Shown here: positions 8,151-16,912 of the stretch, piece by piece
Position numbering within the stretch: the first letter of the stretch is position 1
Layout: each line of letters opens with the position of its first letter
Translations under genes and position numbers: made by a program
Notes under the pieces: generated by a model
Databases searched by the model: none
Seen by the model: only the letters and a program-made list of their open reading frames with translations
What the model was told of the DNA's origin: nothing
Assembly (NCBI GenBank): GCA_900539195.1
Contig: UQBC01000006.1
Location: 24,279 to 88,278, forward strand
Length of the DNA stretch: 64,000 nucleotides
From: an uncultured Oscillospiraceae bacterium
GTDB taxonomy: Bacteria > Bacillota > Clostridia > Oscillospirales > Ruminococcaceae
Direction: 5' to 3'

Positions 8151-8935
8151 ATTGTCTTACCTTTCAGATTAGCGAGCTTTGCTGTCTTGTCTTTTACACG
8201 CATAAGCGTTTCTCCGATAAGCACGGCATCTGCGCCGATCTCACGCAGAGCGTTTATATCATCGGCATTTTGTATTCCGCTCTCCGAAACAAATACCGCA
8301 CTGTCGGGGATTATACTGCGTAGCTTCCTGCTGTTTTCGGTATCGACCGAGAAGTCTTTGAGATTGCGGTTGTTTACGCCGATAACTCTTGCGCCGGCTC
8401 TGACAGCCATTCTGACTTCGTCCTCGTTGTGCGTTTCCACGAGTGCGGAAAGTCCGAGCGTGTCGCATATCCCGATATATTTTTTTATCGTTTCTTCGGG
8501 GAGTATCGAGCAGATGAGAAGTACAGCCGATGCACCGAGCAGCTTTGCTTCGTATATCATATATTCGTCAACGGTGAAATCCTTTCTTATACAGGGGATA
8601 TTCACAGTCTTTGCAATCTGCTCAAGATAAGCATCGCTACCTAAAAACCATTTCGGCTCGGTCAGCACGGATATGCAATCTGCACCTGCCGCTTCGTACT
8701 GTCTTGCTATTTCAAGATACGGAAAATCCTCAGCGATAATGCCCTTTGAGGGTGAAGCCTTCTTGCACTCACATATAAAAGCGATGTTGTCTTTTTTCAG
8801 TGCCTTTTCAAAAGCAAAACTGCCTTTTGGCATTGCAAGAGCGAGCGATTTTACTTCTTCGGCGGATCTTACCGCTTTTGCCTTTTCAACTCTGAGCCTT
8901 GCGTAATCGGCAAGCTCGTCAAGTATTGTTGCCAT
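8147..8935 (-). CDS. trpC: indole-3-glycerol phosphate synthase
   Basis: The 262-residue enzyme closes the indole ring (CdRP to indole-3-glycerol phosphate with loss of CO2). Family motifs are present: FICECKKASPSKG (about residues 52-64, catalytic Lys), IRKDF (about 115), GVNNRNLKDF (about 182-191) and VSESGI with the final ADAVLIGE (about 213-241). The ATG overlaps the trpD stop by one base, and the gene's end overlaps trpF by 4 nt. Confidence 0.97.
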   Translation of the reverse strand: MATILDELADYARLRVEKAKAVRSAEEVKSLALAMPKGSFAFEKALKKDNIAFICECKKASPSKGIIAEDFPYLEIARQYEAAGADCISVLTEPKWFLGSDAYLEQIAKTVNIPCIRKDFTVDEYMIYEAKLLGASAVLLICSILPEETIKKYIGICDTLGLSALVETHNEDEVRMAVRAGARVIGVNNRNLKDFSVDTENSRKLRSIIPDSAVFVSESGIQNADDINALREIGADAVLIGETLMRVKDKTAKLANLKGKTI

Positions 8936-9963
8936 TATTCCTCCTCGGGACGATTGCTTACTGTTATCAGCTTATCAAGGGTTTCAAGCGCCTTGCCCGA
9001 ATCTATTATTTCAGCGGCAAGGGCGATACCGTCCTTTAATGTTTCGGCTTTTCCGCCGATGTAGAGTGCCGCACCTGCGTTCATAAGAACGGCGTTTCTC
9101 TTGTGACCCTTTGCACCGCCGAGTATCTCACGGGTGATCTTTGCGTTTTCTTCGGGCGTGCCGCCTTTTAAGTCGTCTTTCGTGCAACGCTCAAATCCGA
9201 AATCCTCAGGAGCTATCGTGTATGACTTGAACCAGCCGTCCTTGAATTCACATACCGCTGTAGGTGCGCTCATTGATATTTCATCGAGTTTATCCTTGCC
9301 GTATACGACCATACCACGCTTTACACCGAGATTTATAAGTACCTGTGCCAGAGGTTCTACAAGATATTCGTCATATACGCCGAGTAACTGCATTTTGGGG
9401 CTTCCGGGATTCGTGAGAGGACCTAAGATGTTGAACACCGTGCGGAAGCCGAGTTCTTTTCTTATCGGACCGACATATTTCATTGAGGTGTGATACTTCT
9501 GGGCGAAGAAGAAGCACATTCCGGCTTCCTTTAAAAGCTCGACACAGCGGTTCGGGCTTTGCTGAATGTTTACACCGAGCGCTTCAAGGCAGTCCGCAGT
9601 ACCGCAAAGTGAAGATGCGGCTCTGTTACCGTGCTTTGCTACCTTCATTCCGCCTGCCGCCGCAACAAGCGCAGAGGTCGTGGAAATGTTGAAGCTCTGC
9701 GCATTGTCGCCGCCTGTGCCGACTATCTCGAATATATCCATTCCTGTGTCCACCTTTGTGGCATTGTCACGCATAGCGGCGGCACAGCCTGCTATTTCAT
9801 CGGTCGTTTCTGCCTTTGCGCTCTTTGTCGAGAGAGCGGCAAGAAATGCGGCGTTCTGGGTGGGGGTCGTTTCACCGCTCATTATCTCGTTCATTACTGT
9901 ATAAGCCTCATCGTAAGTAAGGTCTTCCTTGTTTACTATCTTTACTATTGCTTCCTTAATCAT
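8935..9963 (-). CDS. trpD: anthranilate phosphoribosyltransferase
   Basis: The 342-residue enzyme transfers the phosphoribosyl group of PRPP to anthranilate. The glycine-rich PRPP site GTGGDNAQSFNIST (about residues 83-96) and KHGNRAASSLCG (about 110-121) are typical, as is the metal-binding DE pair in KLDEIS (about 229). The length is normal. It follows trpG by 4 nt and overlaps trpC by one base, inside the trp operon. Confidence 0.97.
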   Translation of the reverse strand: MIKEAIVKIVNKEDLTYDEAYTVMNEIMSGETTPTQNAAFLAALSTKSAKAETTDEIAGCAAAMRDNATKVDTGMDIFEIVGTGGDNAQSFNISTTSALVAAAGGMKVAKHGNRAASSLCGTADCLEALGVNIQQSPNRCVELLKEAGMCFFFAQKYHTSMKYVGPIRKELGFRTVFNILGPLTNPGSPKMQLLGVYDEYLVEPLAQVLINLGVKRGMVVYGKDKLDEISMSAPTAVCEFKDGWFKSYTIAPEDFGFERCTKDDLKGGTPEENAKITREILGGAKGHKRNAVLMNAGAALYIGGKAETLKDGIALAAEIIDSGKALETLDKLITVSNRPEEE

Positions 9964-9967
9964 TGTC

Positions 9968-10537
9968 TTAGTCCTCCTTTATGAAATTTCTCAACATCTG
10001 TTTTCCGTCGGGCGTCATTATCGATTCGGGGTGGAACTGCACTCCGTAAACGTCATAATCCTTATGCTGTACCGCCATTATTTCGCCGTCGTCGGTCACT
10101 GCGGTAACCTTAAGGCAATCGGGCATTGTCGCAGGGTCTGCGGCAAGCGAATGATAACGTGCAACGGGCGCTTTATCGGGGCAGTCTTTAAAAAGAAGCG
10201 AGCTTTTGTCAAAAGTTACGTACGACTGCTTTCCGTGCATAAGCTCCTTTGCGTAGGTTATCGTTGCGCCGTATGCCGAGCATATAGCCTGATGACCCAG
10301 ACACACGCCGAGTATCTTAAAATCCTTGCCGAGCTGTTTTATAACGTCGATTATCACACCGGCGTTTTCGGGTCTGCCGGGACCCGGTGACAGAATAATT
10401 CTGTCGGGATTTAGCTGTCTTATTTCTTCAACCGTCATTTCATCGTTTCTGATAACCTTAATGTCGGGGTTTATCTCGCCGACAAGCTGATAAAGGTTAT
10501 ATGAAAAGCTGTCGTAATTATCTATAAGAAGTATCAT
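9968..10537 (-). CDS. trpG: anthranilate synthase glutaminase subunit
   Basis: The 189-residue class I glutamine amidotransferase supplies ammonia to TrpE. The triad is complete: nucleophile Cys in GVCLGHQA (about residue 79), and His/Glu in VQFHPES (about 168-174). The oxyanion-loop sequence LSPGPGRPE is at about 50-58. In many bacteria TrpG also serves folate synthesis; no pabB or pabC lies nearby, so a dual role cannot be judged. The start overlaps trpE by 4 nt. Confidence 0.97.
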   Translation of the reverse strand: MILLIDNYDSFSYNLYQLVGEINPDIKVIRNDEMTVEEIRQLNPDRIILSPGPGRPENAGVIIDVIKQLGKDFKILGVCLGHQAICSAYGATITYAKELMHGKQSYVTFDKSSLLFKDCPDKAPVARYHSLAADPATMPDCLKVTAVTDDGEIMAVQHKDYDVYGVQFHPESIMTPDGKQMLRNFIKED

Positions 10538-12000
10538 ATATCTGCCTCCTCAGCCTTTTTCAGTGCGTTTACAACCGCCTGCGCCTTGTTTATACATTCC
10601 TGATATTCCTTTTCGGGAACGGAATCTGCAACGATTCCTGCTCCGCTTCGTATGAACACCTTGCCGTTTTTCTTGTAGGCAATTCTAATAGCTATGCAAG
10701 TATCCATATTGCCTGTGAAATCAATATAGCCTATCGCACCGCCGTAGATACCGCGCTTGTTGTTTTCAAGCTCTCCGATAAGCTGACACGCTCTTATCTT
10801 CGGTGCGCCCGAAAGCGTTCCTGCGGGAAGCACCGCCGAGATAGCGTCCAGTGCGTCAAGATCGTCTTTTATCTCACCTCTTACCGTTGAGCCTATGTGC
10901 ATAACGTGCGAGTAACGTTCTATGGAATGCAGTTTTTCGACCTGTACTGTGCCGAACTTGCTTACTTTGCCGAGATCGTTTCTGCCGAGATCTACAAGCA
11001 TATTGTGTTCGGCAAGCTCTTTTTTGTCCTGCAGAAGATCTTTCTCAAGAGCCTTGTCCTCTTCGTCCGTCTTTCCTCTTGGGCGTGTTCCTGCAAGGGG
11101 GAAGGTGTGGAGTATGCCGTTTTCGAGCTTTACGAGCGTTTCGGGAGAAGCGCCTGCGACCTCGACATCAGTACCCGAGAAATAGAACATATACGGTGAG
11201 GGATTTATCGTCCGAAGCTGTCGGTAGGTATTCAGCAGGCTTCCCTCAAACTCGGCTGAAAGCCTGTTGGAAAGCACTATCTGGAATATATCGCCCTCTT
11301 TTATATAATGCTTTGCCTTTTCTACCATACCGCAGTAATGCGCTTTGTCGAACAAGGGAGTAACTTCGCCGAGAAGCCTGCCGGCAGGCTCGTTTTTCTT
11401 TTCCCCGCGGCTCAATAGCTCCGCCATTGCCTTAAGCTCGATTATCGCCTTGTTATAGCCGACTTCTACATCGGAAAGCGGAATGTTCACTATAAGCACT
11501 ATCTTCTGCTTTACGTTATCGAATGCTATGACCTTGTCGAAAAGCATAAGGTCTATATCCTTGAACCTTTCGGTGTCTATTGTCTTTATTCTTACGGTCG
11601 GCTCGCTGTAGCCGAGAAAATCATAAGCGAAATATCCGACCAGTCCGCCTGTGAAGGAGGGAAGGTAATCGAACTTAGGGCTTTTGTGTTCAGCAAGTAT
11701 CTGCCTTAAGTATGTGGACGGGTTGTCGGTGTGTACCGTAATGTTTCCTGCTTTAAGCTCGCCGTCTATGCAGGTGATCTCCATTTTCGGATCGTAGCCC
11801 ATAAAGGTGTAGCGACCCCACTTTTCGTTTGCCTGAGCCGATTCAAGCATATAGCAATGAGTTGATACGTTTTTAAGTATCTTCATCGCCTCTATCGGCG
11901 TACATATATCGGCAAGAATCTCACAGCTTACAGGCATGACCTTGTATCTGTTTTGTGCCGCTATTTCCTTTGCTTTTTCAAGGGTGGGTAAAAACTCCAT
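10534..12000 (-). CDS. trpE: anthranilate synthase component I
   Basis: The 488-residue enzyme converts chorismate plus ammonia to anthranilate. The N-terminal tryptophan-binding feedback motif appears as MLES (about residues 52-55), followed by GRYTFMGYDP. The C-terminal chorismate-binding domain carries DLGRNDLG (about 336-343), SAVLPAGTLSGAPK (about 387-400) and RSGAGIVADS (near 448). It is the first gene of the operon, start ATG with GGAGG 10 nt upstream, right after the T-box leader terminator. Both feedback inhibition and T-box control are therefore expected. Confidence 0.98.
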   Translation of the reverse strand: MEFLPTLEKAKEIAAQNRYKVMPVSCEILADICTPIEAMKILKNVSTHCYMLESAQANEKWGRYTFMGYDPKMEITCIDGELKAGNITVHTDNPSTYLRQILAEHKSPKFDYLPSFTGGLVGYFAYDFLGYSEPTVRIKTIDTERFKDIDLMLFDKVIAFDNVKQKIVLIVNIPLSDVEVGYNKAIIELKAMAELLSRGEKKNEPAGRLLGEVTPLFDKAHYCGMVEKAKHYIKEGDIFQIVLSNRLSAEFEGSLLNTYRQLRTINPSPYMFYFSGTDVEVAGASPETLVKLENGILHTFPLAGTRPRGKTDEEDKALEKDLLQDKKELAEHNMLVDLGRNDLGKVSKFGTVQVEKLHSIERYSHVMHIGSTVRGEIKDDLDALDAISAVLPAGTLSGAPKIRACQLIGELENNKRGIYGGAIGYIDFTGNMDTCIAIRIAYKKNGKVFIRSGAGIVADSVPEKEYQECINKAQAVVNALKKAEEADI

Positions 12001-12039
12001 TTTCTTTGCCTCCGTTTTTTGTCTGCCAAAAACAAAAAA

Positions 12040-12330
12040 GTCCTTGACAGAAAAATAGCTTTTCTGTCAAGGACGAATAATCTATTATCCGCGGTGCCAC
12101 CTTGATTTCACGATTTGAGGTCGTGCGCTTTGCAGGATACCTACATATCCCCGGCAACTGACGTATGCCCTACGTTGCAGAATACTGGGCAATATTAAAC
12201 ATATTGCTTTTGACTGCACCCTCAGCGGTCCATTTGACAACCCGTGTCTTGCCCCTTCTCAGCTATCGGGGTTCTCTGTAAAGTCGTAACTGCCGTTATC
12301 TCCGCTTCAACGGTTTAAAATGTTTTGTTT
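12040..12330 (-). ncRNA. T-box leader (tRNA-Trp sensing) of the trp operon
   Basis: On the minus strand the leader shows the conserved T-box AAGGTGGCACCGCGG (12089-12103). The variable base after TGG is C, which pairs with the G discriminator usual for bacterial tRNA-Trp. A TGG triplet at 12232-12230 in the context AAATGGACC is the likely Trp specifier codon, and an AGAGA-type stem I motif is near 12275. A perfect terminator hairpin (GTCCTTGACAG/CTGTCAAGGAC, 12040-12074) with a T-run ends the leader. The T-box would pair with uncharged tRNA-Trp and favour the antiterminator, switching on trpEGDCFBA when charged tRNA-Trp is scarce. Stem I was not folded in detail. Confidence 0.93.
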
Positions 12331-12336
12331 GCGATT

Positions 12337-12365
12337 ATTATAGCACTGTGTTAAAGCGTTGTCAA
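12337..12365 (-). promoter_or_regulatory. trp operon promoter
   Basis: On the minus strand there is a consensus TTGACA (12365-12360), a 17-nt spacer and a perfect TATAAT (12342-12337), just upstream of the T-box leader. This is a housekeeping sigma-A type promoter. Confidence 0.85.
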
Positions 12366-12402
12366 GATGGGGATGAAAATTTTTTTGCGAGGTATATAAT
12401 GG

Positions 12403-12435
12403 AAAAAGAGCCTTGCCTTGCGGCAAGACTCTTTT
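12403..12435 (-). terminator. terminator after the zinc-ribbon gene
   Basis: The hairpin AAAAGAG-CTTGCC/GGCAAG-CTCTTTT can act in both directions. It lies about 130 nt after the zinc-ribbon gene and upstream of the trp promoter, so it separates the two units. The 12436-12565 stretch shows nothing else. Confidence 0.65.
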
Positions 12436-12565
12436 GCTTTTTACCTTGAATACTATATGCAATTAATGCAATTATTCGCTTTGTTATCAGGAATATAGAA
12501 AAATGTACGAAACTCCTCTGAATAGCCTGACTTAAAACCCGAACCGATTAGTATTGCCGATAAAT

Positions 12566-12838
12566 TCAGTGCTCGTTTCTCTTAGCGAAGCACTCGCTGC
12601 AGTAAACGGGTCTGTCGTCACGGGGCTGGAAGGGAACCTTAGCCTCGCCGCCGCAGCCTGCGCATACAGCTGTGAACATTTCACGCTTAGCTCCGCCGTT
12701 CTTCTTGGCGTCACGGCAAGCCTTGCATCTCTTAGGCTCGTTTGTAAAGCCGTTCTGAGCGTAGAACTCCTGTTCGCCTGCTGTGAATACGAAATCTGCA
12801 CCGCAGTCCTTGCACTTGAGAGTCTTGTCTTCGTACAT
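12566..12838 (-). CDS. small CxxC zinc-ribbon protein
   Basis: A 90-residue protein with four CxxC-type pairs: CKDCG (residue 9), CKACR (about 38), CAGCG (about 58) and CSECF (about 80). The N-terminal half matches the 'probable zinc-binding domain' (zf-trcl type: KDCGADFVFTAGEQEFY), and the C-terminal half matches the CxxC-x17-CxxC small zinc-ribbon pattern. It should bind two zinc ions; no enzymatic motif is present. Such proteins are common in Clostridia and have no established role. It follows the sigma factor gene on the same strand after a short gap with a terminator-like hairpin. A competing longer frame (12532-12864) in another register shows only low-complexity residues and is rejected. 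Confidence 0.88.
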   Translation of the reverse strand: MYEDKTLKCKDCGADFVFTAGEQEFYAQNGFTNEPKRCKACRDAKKNGGAKREMFTAVCAGCGGEAKVPFQPRDDRPVYCSECFAKRNEH

Positions 12839-12889
12839 AGTAAAATACCTCTAAAATTTCTCACGCTTTTTGCGTGTAATAATATGAAA

Positions 12890-12904
12890 AAGACTGATAG
12901 TCTT
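12890..12904 (-). terminator. terminator overlapping the sigma factor stop
   Basis: Minus-strand hairpin AAGACT-ATC-AGTCTT followed by TTTC; it overlaps the last codon of the sigma factor gene. Confidence 0.5.
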
Positions 12905-13484
12905 ATTTCCCCATTGCTTTTCTTATCTTCGATTTTGCACGCTGAAGTGCGTTATCTACAGATTTTTCATTCATAGAGAGTTCATTTGCTATCTGCTCGT
13001 ATGAGCAGTGCTTGAGATACATATCAAGAACATCCATCTCTTTTTGTGAAAGTACACCTGACAGACGTTTCATAAACCGTATACCGTCGACCTTGTCAAC
13101 GACTGCGTCCTCGGTGGAAAGCGAATCGTCACGTATCAGGTCAAAGTCAAAGTCCTCGTCTTTAAGAACAGGATTATCCTTGATAGCTTTTGATATACAG
13201 GTTTTCATTGCCGAATCGGTACACAGATTTGCAAACGTTGCAAATGATGCTCCCTTTTCTCCGCTATATAGACGCACTGCCTTAAGCAGTCCCATAAGCC
13301 CCTCTGAAAAGAGATCGTCCTTATCGGCTGACGGACAGCGCATTGCCATTTTAGCTGCTTTGACGCGCACAATCGGTATGTAGCGCTTTATAAGCTCGTT
13401 GGCGTATCGTTCGCCGTGCTCCTGTACTATCAGATCGACGAGCTGTTCGTCGGTCATATCAGAAATATTAAGCTCTTCCGTCAT
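12903..13484 (-). CDS. sigma-70 family RNA polymerase sigma factor, SigH-like
   Basis: A 193-residue group 3/4-type sigma factor. Region 2 is at about residues 20-100 (LIKRYIPIVRVKAAKM, then DLFSEGLMGLLKAVRLY and FATFANLC for core and -10 binding). Region 4 is at about 135-190 (LSQKEMDVLDMYLKHCSYEQIANEL, helix-turn-helix KSVDNALQRAKSKIRK). The pattern is closest to the sigma-30/SigH (Spo0H) group of Firmicutes, which starts sporulation and competence in Bacillus, but no sporulation gene is adjacent, so the role is open. Its own promoter looks sigma-A-like (13533-13561). An AGGTC-type site precedes the ATG. Confidence 0.85.
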   Translation of the reverse strand: MTEELNISDMTDEQLVDLIVQEHGERYANELIKRYIPIVRVKAAKMAMRCPSADKDDLFSEGLMGLLKAVRLYSGEKGASFATFANLCTDSAMKTCISKAIKDNPVLKDEDFDFDLIRDDSLSTEDAVVDKVDGIRFMKRLSGVLSQKEMDVLDMYLKHCSYEQIANELSMNEKSVDNALQRAKSKIRKAMGK

Positions 13485-13532
13485 CTGACCTCCGAAAATC
13501 GTCCTAATAGTTTCACTGTATATCTATAGATT

Positions 13533-13561
13533 ATTCTATCATAATATACGAATTTTGTCAA
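13533..13561 (-). promoter_or_regulatory. promoter of the sigma factor gene
   Basis: Minus-strand TTGACA (13561-13556), 17-nt spacer, TAGAAT (13538-13533). Confidence 0.7.
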
Positions 13562-13638
13562 TAGGGAATGCTTCAAATTGTTTACATTTTTTCACTGTCA
13601 TATAAAATTGGAACTGCCGCTTTTATGATCTTCAATTG

Positions 13639-14103
13639 TTACAGTTCCGCCTTATATATCAGTGCGTCACAGACAGGCTCGGTATAATAGTTTTTGCGCC
13701 GTCCGACTTTGATGAAGCCGTGTTTTTCGTAAAGATATTTTGCGGGTTCATTGTCACAGCGGACTTCAAGAAAAATGCTTTTTATGCCGTTGCTTTTGCA
13801 TTTATTAATGAAATATTCCATTAATTGTGTGGCGATGCACTGATGTCTGTATTCGGGCAACACTGCAATGCGATACAGCTCACATTCGTCCGATACGCTC
13901 TGACCGCAGATAAAGCCTACCGGCTTGTTTTCGGCTTTCTCATCACGAATAACGGCATTTATTGAGCCTTCTGCGAACACCTGCGATTCAATACTGCGGC
14001 TCGTCCACGGCACTGAAAAGCATTCTTTTTCAATAACCCCGATATCACGGCATAACACTGAACTGTTGCTATCTTTCCCGTTATCTTTCTCAATGAGTAT
14101 CAT
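13639..14103 (-). CDS. rimI: ribosomal-protein-alanine N-acetyltransferase
   Basis: A 154-residue GNAT enzyme that should acetylate the N-terminal alanine of ribosomal protein S18. The RimI signature IEKECFSVPWTSRSIESQ is near the N-terminus, the acetyl-CoA loop is in LPEYRHQCIATQLM (the usual Q/R-x-x-G-x-G/A is present in a divergent form, RHQCIA), and FLEVRCDNEPAKYLYEKHGF is the typical C-terminal motif. I chose ATG 14103, which overlaps the polA stop by 14 nt; a TTG at 14118 would add five residues. Neither has a clear Shine-Dalgarno, which suggests coupling to polA. Confidence 0.88.
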   Translation of the reverse strand: MILIEKDNGKDSNSSVLCRDIGVIEKECFSVPWTSRSIESQVFAEGSINAVIRDEKAENKPVGFICGQSVSDECELYRIAVLPEYRHQCIATQLMEYFINKCKSNGIKSIFLEVRCDNEPAKYLYEKHGFIKVGRRKNYYTEPVCDALIYKAEL

Positions 14104-16579
14104 ACCACGTTTTGCCAATATTTACATCTACCGTCATAGGAACGGTGAGTTTTACGGCGTTCTCCATTTCTTCCTTTAAAAGTGCAGCTACCTTTTCTGC
14201 ACAATCTTCTCTTGCCTCTACTATAAGTTCATCGTGAACCTGAAGTATCAGCCTTGCGTCAAGACCGCTTTCTTTCAGTCTGTTGTAAACTTTTATCATT
14301 GCGATCTTTATGATATCGGCGGCTGTACCCTGTATGGGGGTGTTCTTTGCAACACGTTCGCCGAAAGCCTGCAGATTCTTATTCTTTGCGGCAAGCTCTT
14401 TAATATATCTTCTTCTGCCGAACATAGTTTCAACATAGCCGTCACGCTTAGCCTTCGCAACGGTCTGCTCCATATAGTGAGCTATGCCGGAATATTTGGA
14501 AAGATAGGAGCGGATATATTCGCTTGCTTTCGGCACTGAAACACCGATGTCCTTTGACAGCGAGAATGCGCCTATTCCGTAGACTATGCCGAAGTTGACC
14601 GCTTTCGCCTTGCTTCTGAGGTCCGGTGTTACCCACTCTATCGGCTGATTGAACACCTGAGATGCGGTAACGGTATGAATATCCACTCCGTCAAGGAACG
14701 CTTTCTTCATTATCTCGTCGCCCGAAATATGAGCCAGCACACGCAGTTCGATCTGTGAATAGTCGGCATCGACAAGCAGGCAGCCGTCCTTTGCTGTGAA
14801 GAATCTTCTCATCTCCCTGCCAAGCGGCGTTCTTACGGGGATATTCTGAATATTCGGCTCAGCGCTTGAAATTCTTCCTGTCCTTGTTTCTGTCTGCTTG
14901 AACGTGGAATGCACCCTGCCGTCCTCGCCGACTACCTTCAGAAGTCCTGTAACGTATGTGTTCTGCAACTTCGTAAGCGCACGGTATTCGGTTATCAGCG
15001 GAACTATAGGGTGCTTGTCCATAAGGCTTTCAAGCACATCAGCGTTTGTAGAATAGCCTGTTTTTGTCTTTTTGGCACTGGGCAATGCAAGTTTTTCAAA
15101 AAGCACGCTTCCGAGCTGTTTTGGCGAACCGATGTTGAATTCATGACCCGCATACTCGTAAATTTCGCTACTTATCCTGTCAGCCTTTGTTGAAACCTCT
15201 TCGCCGAAAGCCTTTATACCGTCAACATCAATACTCACACCCTCACGCTCCATAGCTACAAGCACAGTGGCAAGAGGTATCTCTATATCGGTAAGAACTG
15301 CCGCAGAGCCTGTTTCGCCGATTTTGCGATTAAGTATATCGTTGAGGGCGGCAACGGTTATCGACTTTTCCTGTATGCTGTTTCCCTCCGGAACTCCGTA
15401 CTGAGTGCAGAGCCTTGACAGGCTGTAATCGTTTGAATCGGGGTCGGCAAGGTAAGCCGCAAGAGTTGTATCAAATTTATTGTTATTGAGCTTTTCAAGT
15501 CCGGAAACTGTAAGCGTATCCTTTATATCAAAGGTGTACTTCGTACTGTCGCTGTCTGCGTATACCCTGAGTTCATTGCCTGACAACCCGTTCATTGCAC
15601 CGACACTGCCTGCATAAACTTTTCCGTCATCGGTAATGATTATATCGCCCTTCGGCATTGCGGGTATCTGCTTTGCGGCGGATTCTGCCAAAGCCTCTTG
15701 TGATCCTGCCGGAGCGGAAGTCGGGTGCAGCTTCAGCTTCTGGAGCATCTTGTACATTTCAAGCTCCGACAGCAATTTTGCAAGCTCGGTATCGTCACGT
15801 TCTTTCGGAACATAATGCGAAAGCTCGGTATCAATAGGTGCGCTAAGGCATATTTCGGCAAGCTGTCTGCTCATATAACAGCTTTCCTTGCCGTTTTCGA
15901 GTTTTGTGCGTACACCCTTTGTGATAAGCGTTGAATCAATGTTTTCATAAACTCCGTCCACGCTTGCAAATTCCTTTATAAGCGAAAGGGCGGTCTTTTC
16001 ACCGATGCCTGCAACACCCGGAATATTGTCGCTCGAATCGCCCATAAGCGCCTTTACTTCTATCATCTGTTTTGGGGTCACGCCGTATTCTTCCATTATT
16101 ACATCGGGTGTATAGTAAACATCGCCTTTAGTTTTGGCGAGTCTTACGGTAACGTAATCATTTACAAGCTGGAACGAGTCACGGTCGCCCGTTGACACTG
16201 TACAGGGTATCTTCTTATCCGCACAGGCGGCTGAAACAGTTCCGATTATATCATCGGCTTCAAAGCCCTCTTTTTCGATAATGGCGATTCCCATCGCTTT
16301 TATTATCTTTTTCATATAGGGAAGCTGTTGTGCGAGGTCTTCGGGCATACCCTTGCGGTTTGCCTTATAGCCGTCGTACATCTTATGGCGGAATGTCGGC
16401 GCTTTAAGGTCGAAAGCTACCGCTATCATATCAGGTTGAACGTCATTTTCAAGCATAAGCAGAGTGTTCATAAAGCCTGTTACGGCATTTGTGGCAACAC
16501 CTCTTGAATTTGTCAGCACACGGATACCGTAGAACGCACGGTTAAGTATGCTGTTGCCGTCTATTACAAGAAATCCCAT
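14090..16579 (-). CDS. polA: DNA polymerase I
   Basis: The 829-residue enzyme fills gaps and removes RNA primers. The N-terminal 5'-3' exonuclease (FEN) domain has VIDGNSILNRAFYG, FEADDIIGT and GDSSDNIPG (residues 1-280). The middle 3'-5' exonuclease-like domain (about 310-460) lacks the usual acidic catalytic residues, so proofreading is probably absent, as in many Firmicutes. The polymerase domain has motif A DADYSQIELR, motif B RSKAKAVNFGIVYG and motif C LQVHDELIVE. The frame also opens at 16612, but ATG 16579 has AAAGGA upstream and begins at the family's normal N-terminus MGFLVIDG. It is transcribed with rimI. Confidence 0.96.
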   Translation of the reverse strand: MGFLVIDGNSILNRAFYGIRVLTNSRGVATNAVTGFMNTLLMLENDVQPDMIAVAFDLKAPTFRHKMYDGYKANRKGMPEDLAQQLPYMKKIIKAMGIAIIEKEGFEADDIIGTVSAACADKKIPCTVSTGDRDSFQLVNDYVTVRLAKTKGDVYYTPDVIMEEYGVTPKQMIEVKALMGDSSDNIPGVAGIGEKTALSLIKEFASVDGVYENIDSTLITKGVRTKLENGKESCYMSRQLAEICLSAPIDTELSHYVPKERDDTELAKLLSELEMYKMLQKLKLHPTSAPAGSQEALAESAAKQIPAMPKGDIIITDDGKVYAGSVGAMNGLSGNELRVYADSDSTKYTFDIKDTLTVSGLEKLNNNKFDTTLAAYLADPDSNDYSLSRLCTQYGVPEGNSIQEKSITVAALNDILNRKIGETGSAAVLTDIEIPLATVLVAMEREGVSIDVDGIKAFGEEVSTKADRISSEIYEYAGHEFNIGSPKQLGSVLFEKLALPSAKKTKTGYSTNADVLESLMDKHPIVPLITEYRALTKLQNTYVTGLLKVVGEDGRVHSTFKQTETRTGRISSAEPNIQNIPVRTPLGREMRRFFTAKDGCLLVDADYSQIELRVLAHISGDEIMKKAFLDGVDIHTVTASQVFNQPIEWVTPDLRSKAKAVNFGIVYGIGAFSLSKDIGVSVPKASEYIRSYLSKYSGIAHYMEQTVAKAKRDGYVETMFGRRRYIKELAAKNKNLQAFGERVAKNTPIQGTAADIIKIAMIKVYNRLKESGLDARLILQVHDELIVEAREDCAEKVAALLKEEMENAVKLTVPMTVDVNIGKTWYDTH

Positions 16580-16639
16580 AGTAGTCCTTTCTGGCAGAAT
16601 GTACTGTTTCATATGTTTATTGTGTTATTCCCTGTTATA

Positions 16640-16667
16640 AGTATACCATAAATACCGCAAAAATCAA
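16640..16667 (-). promoter_or_regulatory. polA promoter
   Basis: Minus-strand TTGATT (16667-16662), 16-nt spacer, TATACT (16645-16640). The rest of the 16668-16878 gap holds only an 8-bp inverted repeat (CAGCGGCG/CGCCGCTG, 16729-16787) with a 43-nt loop; no gene is seen there. Confidence 0.6.
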
Positions 16668-16878
16668 GCGCCCGTGGGGCGCGGCAAATTCCGCCTTTGA
16701 AAACGACAGTGTATTGCTGAGGACAGTGCAGCGGCGGGGATAAACGATGAGTGTATAGAAAGCATTTTAAACTGCGTGTCGCCGCTGACAATTCCGCCAT
16801 AATTAAGAAAGTCGGTTCACAGTACCGGGCAAAGAAACGTCAGATATTGACCGCTGCTCTGTTATCGCAAGCAACAAA

Positions 16879-16904
16879 CCCCCGACAGAAAACTCTGTCG
16901 GGGG
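16879..16904 (-). terminator. terminator of the giant surface protein gene
   Basis: Perfect 11-bp hairpin CCCCCGACAGA/TCTGTCGGGGG with a 4-nt loop, 9 nt after the stop codon. Confidence 0.85.
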
Positions 16905-16912
16905 CTGTGTAA

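Noticed and set aside
12532..12864. 110-codon frame overlapping the zinc-ribbon gene
   Set aside because: The overlapping 12566-12838 frame has four CxxC pairs and matches a family; this one does not.
16609..16800. 63-codon frame upstream of polA
   Set aside because: No ribosome site or domain; it covers the polA promoter.
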